Source: Semisulcospira habei
Lineage: Eukaryota; Mollusca; Gastropoda; Semisulcospiridae
NCBI GenBank assembly: GCA_036245525.1
Contig: BTPG01000004.1
Coordinates: 208,408,952-208,472,951 of the forward strand
Reading direction: 5' to 3'
Length of the DNA: 64,000 nt
In this document: piece after piece, positions 9,560-20,626 of the stretch
Position numbering within the stretch: the first letter of the stretch is position 1
Layout: every line of letters starts with the position of its first letter
The notes under the pieces: generated by a model
The model's input: only the letters and a program-made list of their open reading frames with translations
Databases searched by the model: none
What the model was told of the DNA's origin: nothing
Position numbers and translations under genes: made by a program

Positions 9560-10030
9560 GCGCTACACTTAGGCGTAAATCTGCATAGCGTGAATCAATT
9601 CAGGCGTGAGTCGACCCAGCGTGAATCCACCCAGGCATTAAAAAAAAATCACCCAGCACAAACTGAAAGTGTGCAACCTTTATTCAAAAAAAATTCTTAG
9701 ATGGTTGGGTTCACATCTGGGTTCCTTCAAGCTGGGTTGATTCCGCGCTGGACAGACATAAGTCTGAAAAATTGGTGGAATCGTGATAGCACAAATCTGC
9801 TCTGGGTGGATTCACGCTGCTAGATGTTCGATTGGTAGATTTACACTGAGGAGAATTACGTCTGAATATAGAACATGGAATCGCAGCGGTAGCACATGTC
9901 TACACTGGGTGGACTCACGCCTGGGTGGATTCCCGATGGGTGGATTCCCGCTGAGTGGATTCACGCTGACTAGATTTTCACCGCTTTATGGATTAGCGCT
10001 TGGTAGATTCAGTCTAAACAGTACCAAGAT
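9560..10030. repeat. Fold-back built of degenerate CTGGGTGGATTCACGC units
   Basis: At 9570-9640 the units read GCGTGAATCCACCCAGG; at 9800-10020 they appear as several copies of the reverse complement CTGGGTGGATTCACG. The period is about 17 bp. The same units occur at 400-620. Confidence 0.65.
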
Positions 10031-10171
10031 GAGCTCTCGCTAGATATTTTTCGAAACACTTACCAACTGTGCATAGCGACTGGACGAATCCTGATTAAAG
10101 GGAGTGTGTCAGTGCCGGCGATAACTTTCAAACCGCCACGAATTGGCCTCCTCTTATAACAACTCTGTATG

Positions 10172-10275
10172 TATACTGACGAGCAAAAGAAATGCGACCT
10201 TTTTGGAATCATCGGAAACACTTCAGTGTTTCCGATGTTTCCAGAAATGTCGCATTTATTTTGCTCCCCAGCATA
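10172..10275. mobile_element. Family E mariner-like MITE, copy E1
   Basis: Ends TATACTGACGAGCAAAAGAA and its inverted partner TTTTGCTCCCCAGCATA, with GCGAC and GTCGC inside. The TA borders fit Tc1/mariner-type insertion (family knowledge). No transposase is present. Confidence 0.75.
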
Positions 10276-10459
10276 GAGAGAGACTAAAACTTGCCTATAC
10301 GTGACCAAGTCAGAGGTGAACAGCAGACGACATGTGCCGCAGTGGCGTAGGATTGTTTTCGAAGGGAGATTTGACCCAGGCTCTAAGACCGTCAGACGAT
10401 AAGGAAATATTTTACCTTCAATGAAAGAAACACGCTTCGGTTTACTTAACCCGGTTTAC

Positions 10460-11061
10460 TTAACCCCTTCACCGCCAGTGAACGCAGATTGTAATCGTTG
10501 TTAATTCATCGTGAAAATTCAAAGTAAAATCGTTGAAGTTCAACGTAAATTCAACGGAGAATCGTTGTTAATTCATCGTAAATTCAAAAGTAAAATCGTT
10601 GGAAGTTCAACGTAAATTCAACATAGAATCGTTGTAAGTTCAACGTAAATTCAAAGTAAAATCGTTGTAAGTTCAACGTAAATTCAACGTAGAATCGTTG
10701 TTAATTCATCGTAAATTCAAAGTAAAATCGTAAGCTCAAAGTAAATTCAACGGAGAATCTTTGTTAATTCATCGTAAATTCAAAGTAATATCGTTGTAAG
10801 TTCAACGTAAATTAAACTTAGAATCGTTGTAAGTTGAACGTAAATTCAAAGTAAAATCGTTGTAAGTTCAACGTGAATTTAACATAGAATCGTTGTAAAT
10901 TCAACTGAACTCTCCCCAGCCGTCAAACGAACATGGATGTAAAAGTGGTTTCAGCAAGAGGTATAAATCCTCATGAGCCCCCGCGACTGCGGGGGCTCAT
11001 GAGGATTAATACCTCTTGCAGGTTGCGGGTATTCTGTAACTATCGGCGGTGGAGGGGTTAC
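10460..11061. mobile_element. Family B TTAA fold-back MITE, copy B3, with internal tandem expansion
   Basis: Left TTAACCCCTTCACCGCC, right GGCGGTGGAGGGGTTA. Between the left border and the hairpin (10953-11020), 10497-10905 holds a degenerate short tandem array built of AATCGTTGTAAGTTCAACG and TAAATTCAAAGTA words. Confidence 0.8.
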
Positions 11062-11262
11062 ATCAAACGTTTTGTTTTATTTTTTCCCCGCCGCGTGTTT
11101 CATGTTTTATGGCTGTTTAAGGAAACTCCTCTGAGTAACTGTTCTTCCGAAGTATTTCTTTCCAGGTATTATTTTCTTGCAGTTTTAGTAATCGCAAGGC
11201 AGTCAACTTTGGCCTGAAGTATGTCCGACTGGTAAAAGGTGTTGGGAGATCAAACAAGATAT

Positions 11263-11468
11263 TAACCCCATCCCTACCAGTCGTTGTTTCTAAAATCATC
11301 GTTCATTCAACGCCAAAAAGCTGTGAAGCCGTTCAAGATGCATGGCTACAAAACGGTTCCAGCAAGAGGCATAGATCCTCCTGAGCCCCCGCAGTTGCGG
11401 GGGCTCATGAGGATCTATGTCTCTTGCAGTTGGATCGTGTACGGTTTTCTTCGCAGGGAAGGAGTTAA
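11263..11468. mobile_element. Family B TTAA fold-back MITE, copy B4
   Basis: TTAACCCCATCCCTACC at the left, AGGGAAGGAGTTAA at the right; hairpin core 11360-11429 with centre CCCGCAGTTGCGGG. About 206 bp, the typical family length. Confidence 0.85.
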
Positions 11469-12639
11469 CAATACAAACAAACACTTCAGTGAAATCGGTG
11501 CATGTATATTACAAGAGCTCTACTGATCCACTTGACTTGTGGGCCCGCAACACGTATGGCCCAATTATATATTTTAATGCATGTAGAAGTGGAACTATGA
11601 AGTGGTATGGCTCAAGTCGACAAAAAACTATGGCTAAATTGTGATTTTAAAAATATGTGTAGGGCCATGAGGAGGTATGGCCCGAGTCAAAAGAAGATAT
11701 GGTCAGAAAACTCTGGTCAATAAGTGGATTTTTTTTAATATAGAAAACTCATACCACGTATGACAAAGCCATAAGTGCACGCTCCTCATACCCTACCCCA
11801 CACTCGCTTCAGGTTCCTACGCGACTGACCTGTTCGGTTGACCTTGCTCACTTGCTAATTTTACTTCTTGTCAGAGCCATGCGACTGTGCGCATAGGCAC
11901 TCCAGAGCGAACAGACTTTGAGGGGTCATACCTCACCACAGCCTTCCGCCGTCATCGACTCAAAGCCTGACTAACTCCTCCAGGCTGGGGACACATATGT
12001 ACTGATTTCTACCAGCAAAAGGAACAGATTCTCATGAGCCTCTGCTCCTGCAGGTGTTCATTAGAATCTATGCCATTTGCAAACGAAAGAGTAGAGCAGA
12101 AGCAATGCTCATTCATTTCATAGCATCAAATGCCTGTTAGGTGTCTAAAATCCAGAGCACCTGTGGCGGCAGAGGCACATGATAATAAATACGACTGCAT
12201 CATCAAGGATTAAGGTAGAGGGGTTGATTTATTCATTTTCGTAATCAAATGCCTATCCAATGCCAAACTCTTTTCTAGAGTAGATTTTTACACTGATGTA
12301 TAACCTCGCACGTTTGTTTGTTTTGAATTGCACCACTCTGGTTTCTTGGCAATGTCGGCATGGAAAGGACACTAAAGTTGTCAACTGTGTCATGCAAAGG
12401 AAATACGAGTTGGAAACAAGGGGTGGGGGTTGGGGTTTGGGAGGGCGCAAATGGGTTGGGGGATGCCACAGCTAACGGACAGATATGTTACGAATCACAA
12501 TATACAAAAATAAAACATTTAGCTCAGTTTCACGATGTATCGCCAGAAACGTCGGTTTAATAATCCGAGCGCTACAATATCAATTTCCAACTACAGAAAC
12601 CTCCTATGAAGATTACATAACTGTTTAGACTTATACGTC
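11469..12639. other. Intergenic or intronic sequence with one decayed family B hairpin
   Basis: A degenerate family B core is at about 12018-12081. The remainder shows no exon or repeat that I can identify. Confidence 0.45.
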
Positions 12640-12725
12640 GACCATTATAGTTCAAGGGTGGTGCCACAATGGCTAGGCGCCAAGCCATTGTGGCACACCC
12701 TTGAACTATCATGGTCGACCTGTCT
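12640..12725. mobile_element. Family A hairpin, copy A3 (core only clear)
   Basis: The arms carry GCCACAATGGC and GCCATTGTGGC, a private variant present symmetrically on both sides. Outer borders are unclear. Confidence 0.7.
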
Positions 12726-13624
12726 ATAGTGTACAGCGTCAGGTCTGACTAAGTTAAAGAAATGCGCCGTTTCAACATAAATGAAGTGAAACTTTTACTA
12801 CTGCTACTGCTACTATTACTACCGACCATTATATGGGCGCTTTCTATGAATCGACTGAAAGCAAAGCAAACTGAACCAAAGACGCACACTCACGTGAAAC
12901 ACACTCATACACTAAATTGACAAACACGGGACACTGACTCAACTGGAGCGAAGATAAGCTTTGCTATTCAAGTTGTGTAAACTTTGATTGCTTGTATTGA
13001 AGTACATAAAGTGGCCTGAAACAGCTACCAATGCAAAGAAGGAGAAAGAGCCGGAGTACCCGGAGTAAGAATCCGTAAGACGGTCCGCCCGAATTAACGG
13101 TGACTCTTTAACTATGAGAGGACAAAAGCTTGAGTAGTCCGGCGCCAGAACCGGGGATGGAAACCTCGCACCTCTCGCATCAGTCTGTCTAGCCCGAGAC
13201 ATGACTATGACTCTGGTACGGTAGAGAACCGTAGGCTCAGTGTTGAACCTGAAACCACTAATCCGCGACAAAATTATAGCTTTTGGTCACATCTTGACGT
13301 CGCTACTGAGAACACACGAGCGGCTTTAGTGTACGGTACTTATAGAAATGTAATCTTCCGTGTGTGAAGACACTCGAAGATAGTCTAGAACCAGGAACCA
13401 GGATAAAGTCAATGTCCATGGTTCCGTATAGTCGGGTATATTAGGACCTTTTCCCATACTTTTCGTGAGTTGAATGGTGCTTGAGAACGTCTATTGAACT
13501 GCTTATCTAGACTATCATTGAGTGTCTTCATTAAAAGGAAGGTCGATGTGTTATTCAACAGGTTCCAAATTTTAATTATACACCAGTTTGTGTTTGTTTA
13601 TTTTTAAGTCTCTTCTGTTTATAG
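12726..13624. other. No recognised feature
   Basis: I see no exon, RNA gene or recognisable repeat beyond a short CTACTG microsatellite-like stretch near 12795. Confidence 0.4.
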
Positions 13625-13846
13625 AAGGGACCTTTTGGGACGGGTCGCGGTGGGGCGAACTTATTAAATAGCATGTCCATGATGTCAAAGGCGGGCAGGC
13701 CTAACTCTCTCACAACTGAAGTAACAAGATAAAAATTACGTCATGTCTAGTTACGCTAACCTCGCTGCTGAACGTACATATGTGCGTATGTATGTGTGTG
13801 TGTGCGTATGTATGTAAACAAGAGAGTCTCCGATATTTCTGTACAC

Positions 13847-15813
13847 TACTTACTTACTTACGCCTGTCACCCCTACCCGGGTATAGGCCGTCGACGAGAG
13901 ACCTCCAGCAACTCCTGTCCTGTGCTTCTCCTTCGATTCTACTCCAGGTGGTTCCCAGTCTCTTGATGTCTGCTTGGAGGTCTCGACGCCAGGAGTTTCT
14001 CGGCCTACCTCTTTTCCTCTTTCCCTGGGGGTTCCATGACAATGCCTGCCTAGTGATACTGGAAGCTGGCTTTCTCAGACTGTGACCGATCCATCCCCAT
14101 CTTCTTCGCCCAATTTCATTCTCTGCTGTTATCTGCTCTGTTCTCTCCCAGAGTCTGACGTTGCTGATCTTCTCTGGCCAGTGGATTTTCAAAATTCTTC
14201 TAAGGCAACTGTTCATGAAGGTCTGTACTCTGTTGACTGTGGTTTTTGTCAATCTCCATGTCTCTGCTCCATATAGGAGAACTGCTTTTACATTGGAGTT
14301 GAAAATCCGGACTTTGGTGTGTTGTGACAGCTCTCTGGAACTCCACACTTTTTTCAACTGGAGAAAGGCTGCTCTGGCTTTACCGATTCGTGCTCTGACA
14401 TCTGCATCAGTGCCGCCTTTTTTGTCTATGATGCTCCCGAGATAGGTGAAGGACTCCACCTCCTCCAACGGGGTGCCAGCAAGCAAGACTGGTTCTTCCC
14501 TGGTTGCGTTCAGCCTCATTGTCTTTGTTTTCTGTTTGTGAATGGTGAGGCCCACTTGGGACGAGATGTCAGCAAGCCTCGTGGTCTTGTCCTGCATTTG
14601 TTGATGAGTGTGGGACAGTAATGCCAAGTCGTCTGCAAAATCGAGGTCGTCAAGCTGTGTCCACAGTGTCCACTGTATTCCACTTCGTCTGTGCTCTGTG
14701 GTCATCTTCATGACCCAGTCTATGGCCAGTAGGAAGAGGAACGGAGACAGCAGACACCCCTGCCTGACACCAGTTCTGACCTGGAGCTCTCTGGTGAACT
14801 GCCCTTCGTGGATCACGCGACATGTCATGCCATCATAGCTGCTCTTGATCAGGCGGACGAGCTTTGCGGGTACACCGTAGTGTCGTAGGAGTTTCCACAG
14901 AGTCTCTCGGTCCACGCTGTCAAATGCTTTCTCATAATCCACAAAGTTGACGTACAGCGGGGAGCTCCACTCCAGAGACTGTTCCACGATGATGCGGAGA
15001 GTGGCGATCTGGTCTGTACATGATCGGTTCTTCCTGAATCCTGCTTGCTGGTCTCTGAGCTGGGGGTCAACGGAGCTCTTCATTCTCTCTAGGATGATCC
15101 TGTTGAAGACCTTTCCTGGTACTGACAGCAAGGTGATTCCTCTGTAGTTGGAACACTTGCTGAGGTCGCCTTTCTTGGGAAGCTTGATTAGGTACCCCTC
15201 CTTCCAGTCACCTGGCATCACCTCCTCTTCCCAGATCTTTCCAAACAGTGGGTACAGCATCTCAACTGTTGTCTCTAGGTCTGCTTTCAGAGACTCCGCT
15301 GGGATGCCATCTGGCCCTGCTGCTTTGCCATTCTTCAAAAATGCCACTGCTTTTCTGATCTCTTCCCGGCTGGGTCTGTCACAGCTGATGGGTAGGTCGG
15401 TCTCTGCCGGCTGGATGTCGGGGGGGTCGGGTGGGCTAGGTCTGTTCAGTAACTCTTCAAAATACTCGGCCCATCTGTCGAGTTGGTCTGCTCTGTCTGC
15501 AATAGGCTTGCCTTCTTTGTCTTTTACTGGTCTTTCTGTATGGCCATACTTACCCGACAATCTTCTGGTAATGTCGTAGAGCTGTTTCATGTTGCCGCTG
15601 CCTGCTGCCTTTTCTGCCTCTGCTGCCAGGCTGTCTGTGTAGGCCCTCTTGTCTGCCCTGATACTCCTCTTCACCTCGCGGTTGGCTTCCGAGTATTCCC
15701 CCTGTGCCCTTACTTTGGCTGCTCTCGTGCGACTGTTCTTGACCGCTGCTTTCTTCTGCTTCCTCGCTTCTATCTTCTTCAAGGTCTGTGCCGACAGCCA
15801 GTCCTTGTGGTGG
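13847..15813 (-). mobile_element. 5'-truncated RTE-like LINE, copy 1, with 13-bp TSD
   Basis: The 3' end is at the left with a (GTAA)n tail (CTTACTTACTTA on plus). The exact 13-bp duplication TATTTCTGTACAC is at 13834-13846 and 15814-15826. The body is about 1.97 kb, truncated before the endonuclease. The insertion lies inside family Q. Confidence 0.92.
13854..15813 (-). CDS. LINE reverse transcriptase fragment (RTE-like), long intact frame
   Basis: The open frame covers all of the truncated LINE and about 25 chance codons of flanking DNA upstream, so the natural start is lost. Visible motifs: FVDYEKAFDSV (RT palm A), TGVRQGCLLSPFLF (B), DDLDFADDLALLS (catalytic FADD), FTYLGSIIDKKGG (thumb side) and a C-terminal KRKRGRPRNSWRRDLQADI block typical of RTE-like LINE proteins. 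The clade call is from family knowledge and is moderately certain. No internal stop or frameshift is seen, suggesting a recent insertion, but the lost 5' end makes it non-autonomous. Confidence 0.88.
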
Positions 15814-16765
15814 TATTTCTGTACACACAAGCTTGAAATTTGGCGAAATACTTTCTTAAAGGGGTGGCTAAGAGAGCCTCCGAGCATATTGTAATTGAAT
15901 GTCTCATTTAATACATGAACAACCGCTTATAGGAAGTCGGTTGACCCAGATCAGAGTCGTAATTTTTGTCATATTTACTTGAAATTTTGGATATAGCTAG
16001 TTTGGATAAAGATATTTGATGAGTTCGTTAGCTAGCTTTGTATCCTTTCAACTTCTTTAGTAAAAATTAATTCTTTTCAGAAAAGAATTAAAACAGTAAA
16101 CAAGATGGGATGAACCATAACCCCAAAAGTCCCTTCTACATGAGCGCTGTCCTCGCTGTCAAGGGTCTCTACCTTTTGACTTTGACCTGATTCTGATGTT
16201 GAATTATCTACTATTGAAAAAGTCTCGCAGATCTGCCAATGCATCAGTGAGTTCTAAAAGGAGCGCAGGATATACACGTAATTGATTTGTCAAACGTCAT
16301 TTGTCATGATGTAAGTTTTGGTTTTTACGTAATTTTACATTTTACGTTATATGAGTTTCACTTTCGCTTCATAGGCTCGAGAAAATGGTGACAAAACTAG
16401 AACTTTACGGTACAATTTCAGTCTTGCTATAATTTGTGTGAAAGAGGTTGACTTTACCTAGCTACATGATATACTAAGTACACGGGTCACTTGCATGCTC
16501 TTCTGAGAGCGCGTCGATGTGTGCGCGCGCGCACCAAACATCTCCAAGAGGCATAGATCCTCATGCGCCCTCTGGACATACGCACATACGTCGCTTCGGG
16601 CCAAATGTACGTTCAGCAACGAGGTTAGCGCAACTACACATGAAGTAATTTTTATTTTGTTAGAAGTTTAGACTGCCCGCCTTTGACATCATGGACATGC
16701 TATTAAATTCGCCCCACCGCGACCCGTCCTATAGTAAAAATTGTCACAAATCAAATTTACTTCCT

Positions 16766-17381
16766 TAGGAAGATTACAAAGTAAAGTAGGTATAAAGCAC
16801 TGTCAGGGGAGAGAAGTGTGCATGATCGACAAGTGATCATAGATCTACTGTAGTCAAAGCACAAAAAAAGAGATAGGAAAGAGGGGATGTGCTAAGAAAG
16901 TGACAGGAAGCAATGCATATGGAAGCCCCCCCCCCCCCCAAGGGGGGCGTATCACATGTCCCACTGTTCCAGCCACTAGGTGCATGAAAATGTAAATCTA
17001 GGTCCCCCAAAGGGAGTCCAGATATTTAGCCGGTGTGAACAGCTGTTTCGGTCTTGGCGACCTCTTCAGCACACCATCGGCAATACTGGAGGAAGGCAGG
17101 AACCTTTGCCTACCTGCGATGACAGCAACATTTTACTGTGGTGTCTGCAGGGGCATACATTCCATGCCTCCACCTAGAGCCAAATTTCCATGCACCCTAA
17201 AAGAGAACCTACTAAAAGGGGGGAAGGGGTTGCAGTCGATACTGTAGTAATAAATGGGGGAAAAAAGGGGAGACTGCCAGTGCTAATATTTTAGGAAGAT
17301 TACAAAATAAAGTAGGTAAAAGCACTGTCAGGGGAGAGAAGTGTGCATAATCGACCAGTGATCATAGATCTACTGTGGTTC
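16766..17381. repeat. Direct repeat pair of about 90 bp
   Basis: TTAGGAAGATTACAAAGTAA...AGCACTGTCAGGGGAGAGAA...CATAGATCTACTGT at 16766-16855 recurs with few changes at 17291-17381. The 430 bp between hold a poly-C tract near 16927 and nothing else I recognise. Confidence 0.75.
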
Positions 17382-17489
17382 ACATCAGCAGTCTAGAGAC
17401 TGACCAAGAGAATCAGTACCATTGATGCTAGAGGTTTACTGCTTTGTTTAAACTGATGGATATATATATATAACCCCTCGTCAGTATAA

Positions 17490-17568
17490 TATACTGACAA
17501 GCAAAAGAAATGCGACTAAAGTGTTCCCGATGATGATTCCAAAAATGTATTTCTTTTGCTCGTCTGCA
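17490..17568. mobile_element. Family E mariner-like MITE, copy E2
   Basis: TATACTGACAAGCAAAAGAA at the left, TTTCTTTTGCTCGTCTGCAT at the right. A further outward-facing CTCGTCAGTATA at 17476-17487 hints at a second, lost copy. Confidence 0.7.
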
Positions 17569-17689
17569 TTAAAATACTGCTCAGTCAATATGCTCACCAG
17601 CATACCACGCCGAATCGGATACATCGCGCACCGGCAACTGTCTGCTTCACAAGTGGGTGCCTCATGAACAGTCCGTGAACAGAACGTGG

Positions 17690-17925
17690 TTTTAACACCT
17701 TAGTGACTGTCAGTGGACGCGGATTTCGCGTCTGAAAACCGCTGCACAAAAATCGCCGACATTCGTGTGAAGAACGCAAATGAAATGGGCGCAAAGAACA
17801 CGGGACTAACAAGAGACATACTGAAATCCTCATGAGCCCCCGCGACTGCGGCTTATGAGGATCTATGTCTCTTGCAGATGGGTAGCATTCGCCACTTGCC
17901 CCGGCAATCAAGAGGTAAAGGGTGC
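17690..17925. mobile_element. Family B fold-back MITE, copy B6
   Basis: It begins TTAACACCTTAGTGACTGTC and holds the hairpin core 17808-17876 (AAGAGACATACTGAAATCC ... GGATCTATGTCTCTTGC). The right border CCGGCAATCAAGAGGTAAA is decayed. Confidence 0.65.
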
Positions 17926-19335
17926 AGGCAAGAGAGACTGTTTGTTCAAAACACAACAATACGAATGTGTACCTATGATCTTTACACAGCACTAACGGAT
18001 GTTACGAGAGCATGCGAGGGGTAGGCATTGTGTCTGGTGAAGGGGTGTGGCCCAAGATAACTTATGAAAGTCATTCCTACACATCTGCACGGGGTTTTAA
18101 AAAGTGGTAACTTGAAGTGCTGCATACCAGCTTTAAAAGCGTTGGCTTCGCTACATTGGGTTTAGGCGTGCGTCTACACCACGCCGAATTTTACCCGGTA
18201 ACGTGAACGTAAGAAACGGCAATTCACGTCCGAAATCGAACTCACATTCTCTGAAAAACGGCATAATCTGTAACTTTGGGCTTTCTGAAGCATTAATGCC
18301 TGCTTTGCTTAAGTAGCCCGTTGTTGTTGGTTGTTTTTTTTCGACTGAGATATTCATATCTGGTATACAATGATGGCGTTTTCCCGAAAAGTGCGCGAGA
18401 TGATTGTTTTCTATTCAAGAAACGTCTAAATAACTGGGAGAAGACTGTCAATAATAAGTGAATGAGTTCATATATAATTCTGATACCCTGTGGTTATTGT
18501 TGCCAAGTTTTGGACCCCAGAATGGCAAACTCAAAGTACAGGAAGCCGAAAGAAATTGGGAGGTGAAGTTTGCAAAAAAGATGTACGCAAAAGCACTTTT
18601 TGGGGAATTTCTGTTGTATGCACCGGTTTGAAGGGGGAGAATGTACCGCTCCGTACAACTAGTCTGAGTTGGACCCTACAGCCTAAAACTTCAGTCGCAC
18701 TTTGTATACCTCGACTGCGTTGCCATTTTGCCCTTTTACCACTTAAATTATGTACAGGAAGCCTAACGATCCCCAAAATTTGTTTGCATTTAGCAAAATC
18801 ATGACACATATACCGATATTTGGAAAGAAAAGTATTTCTTTGCTATTTCAATCATTCTTCAAGCAGAGAAAGTCATCTAATATTGCATTATACAACAGAA
18901 AACAACGGAAAACAGTTAATTTGGTAGCAGAGACTCTCGTGGTTTAAAGACAATAGCAATGCTTTACATAATCTGTCGCAGGTCGGGCTATTGATGCCGA
19001 TTTCTGAAGAGACCCTCCCCGTCAGTCGTCGATCACTGCACAAAATGGCGCTCACAAGAGTGCCGTTTAAAATAGACGTACGGCGGGTGCCCGGGGTGTA
19101 CACTGCGTAGTGAATAAATTTAAGCAACCGCGATTGTTTCCAAATGTATAAGCTGAGTGAGATCATGCCTGGGTGCCAGTTTGAGCAAATTTGTGGGTAG
19201 ACAGTCACGCGTCTAAGGGAGAATTTTCACCTAAATTTAGCGATACTGACCTGCTCATCGTAAAGCTTTGTTATCGCTACCTTCGTACGTCCCCATCTGG
19301 CGAAGTCCCAGACTGAATTGACTGACAGCCTTGAA
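17926..19335. other. No recognised feature
   Basis: Several short open frames exist on both strands, but none shows domain motifs, splice-phase context or codon pattern that I can support. Confidence 0.4.
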
Positions 19336-19874
19336 TTAACCCGTTCAGTGCCGAGAAAATCTGAACACCACCTAACTGCAAGAGGTATAGATCCTCATGA
19401 GCCCCCGCAGTTGCGGGGGCTCATGGGGATCTATGCCTCTTGCTTACACTGCTTTGAATCCATGTTCGGGGGCTCTCGGGGATCTATGCCTCTTGCTGAC
19501 ACTGCTTTGAATCCATGTTCGGGGGCTCATGGGGATCTATGCCTCTTGCTGACACTGCTTTGAATCCATGTTCGGGGGCTCTCGGGGATCTATGCCTCTT
19601 GCTGACACTGCTTTGAATCCATGTTTGGGGGCTCATGGGGATCTATGCCTCTTGCTGACACTGCTTTGAATCCATGTTCGGGGGCTCTCGGGGATCTATG
19701 CCTCTTGCTGACACTGCTTTGAATCCATGTTCGGGGGCTCATGAGGATCTATGCCTCTTGCTGACACTGCTTTGAATCCATGTTCCTGTGACCACTAGGG
19801 CATTTCGGTGCTGAACGGAGTCAACGAAGACTGCAGACTGAAATACAGTCTGCGTCACCTGGCACTGAACGGGA
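19336..19874. mobile_element. Family B MITE, copy B7, with right arm amplified seven-fold
   Basis: TTAACCCGTTCAGTGCC starts the element and GGCACTGAACGGGATA ends it. After the hairpin (19376-19445), the right arm plus flank (GATCTATGCCTCTTGCTGAC...GAATCCATGTTC) repeats at an exact 53-bp period up to about 19785. Units alternate strictly between GGCTCATGGGG and GGCTCTCGGGG, a 106-bp higher-order repeat. Confidence 0.92.
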
Positions 19875-20358
19875 TACACAACACCATGACACAGTCAAAG
19901 CTACTTGTTCTTTGTGTCTGGAAAGAGAGCATGTGACCTGACTTGACCTCTAGGAAAAGTACTTACTCCGCCATTACGCGAGGATCGTGTTTTCTGAAGA
20001 CCGATTCAACAGCGCGGGAATGATTTGACAACAAATTCCTTCTACTTGACACTCTTGAAATTTTCTAGCGAACCATTTTAGTTTACGTTTCAATCTACGT
20101 AATCCTGTGCATCTCAGCTGGGTGTATCGTGGGGCTTAGGGAGCTGCGATATATGCAACACAAGACCATCTCACAGCGCGTTTATTTTATTTATTTATTT
20201 ATTTAATTTTTTTCTTCTTCTTCAGACCGATTGAATCTCTGTCAGCGTCTTCCTCAAACCCTCAGTAATTCACAGTTGTAATTCTCAAAGTTTAGACATA
20301 CTGCATACTTAGTATTGAAAGAACACTGTGCGCCTGTACTGAACTGATTTGCTGTCAA

Positions 20359-20503
20359 TAGACGATTTCCGTAAATCAGAAGTAGGTCAAACATGATATT
20401 GCACGTGTTTCGGTGAAAATTGGATTAACTCATTCGAGACGTACCGCGTCCGGATGCGCGGCGTAATCCGCGTACCGGAGACGGCACGTCTCGAATGAGT
20501 TAA
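20359..20503. mobile_element. Family G half-element abutting family H palindrome H2
   Basis: 20359-20424 is one arm of family G (TAGACGATTTCCGTAAATCA, CACGTGTTTCGGTGAAAAT). 20425-20503 is a TTAA-bounded palindrome (TTAACTCATTCGAGACGT ... ACGTCTCGAATGAGTTAA) with short internal mismatches. Confidence 0.8.
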
Positions 20504-20626
20504 AAGCCAGGACTAACATGCGATATTCTCAGTTGCATGCTAGTGATGACGGGTTGCGGAGGAAGGGAGACTTTATAAAAATACAAATTCTAGTAACATC
20601 CGAATATATGTGTCGAGCGCGCTGAC

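Larger units (their letters stand above)
13625..16737. repeat. Family Q repeat with inverted ends, split by a LINE insertion
   Basis: 13625-13800 (GACGGGTCGCGGTGGGGCGA, CCATGATGTCAAAGGCGGGC, then GTCTAGTTACGCTAACCTCG) is mirrored at about 16575-16737. A LINE interrupts the internal part. A second partial copy is at 50828-51760 (shared AAGTAACAAGATAAAAAT, CAAGCTTGAAATT, ATATAGCTAG, ATGAGTTCGTTA). This suggests a larger DNA element or fold-back of more than 1 kb. A partial family B arm is also present near 16540-16575. Confidence 0.65.

Noticed and set aside
13854..15887. Host reverse-transcriptase-like gene with its own start
   Set aside because: The first 25 or so codons come from flanking DNA beyond a clear 13-bp TSD; the ORF is a truncated LINE.
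17594..17992. 132-codon minus ORF
   Set aside because: It crosses a family B hairpin and shows no domain or conserved motif.
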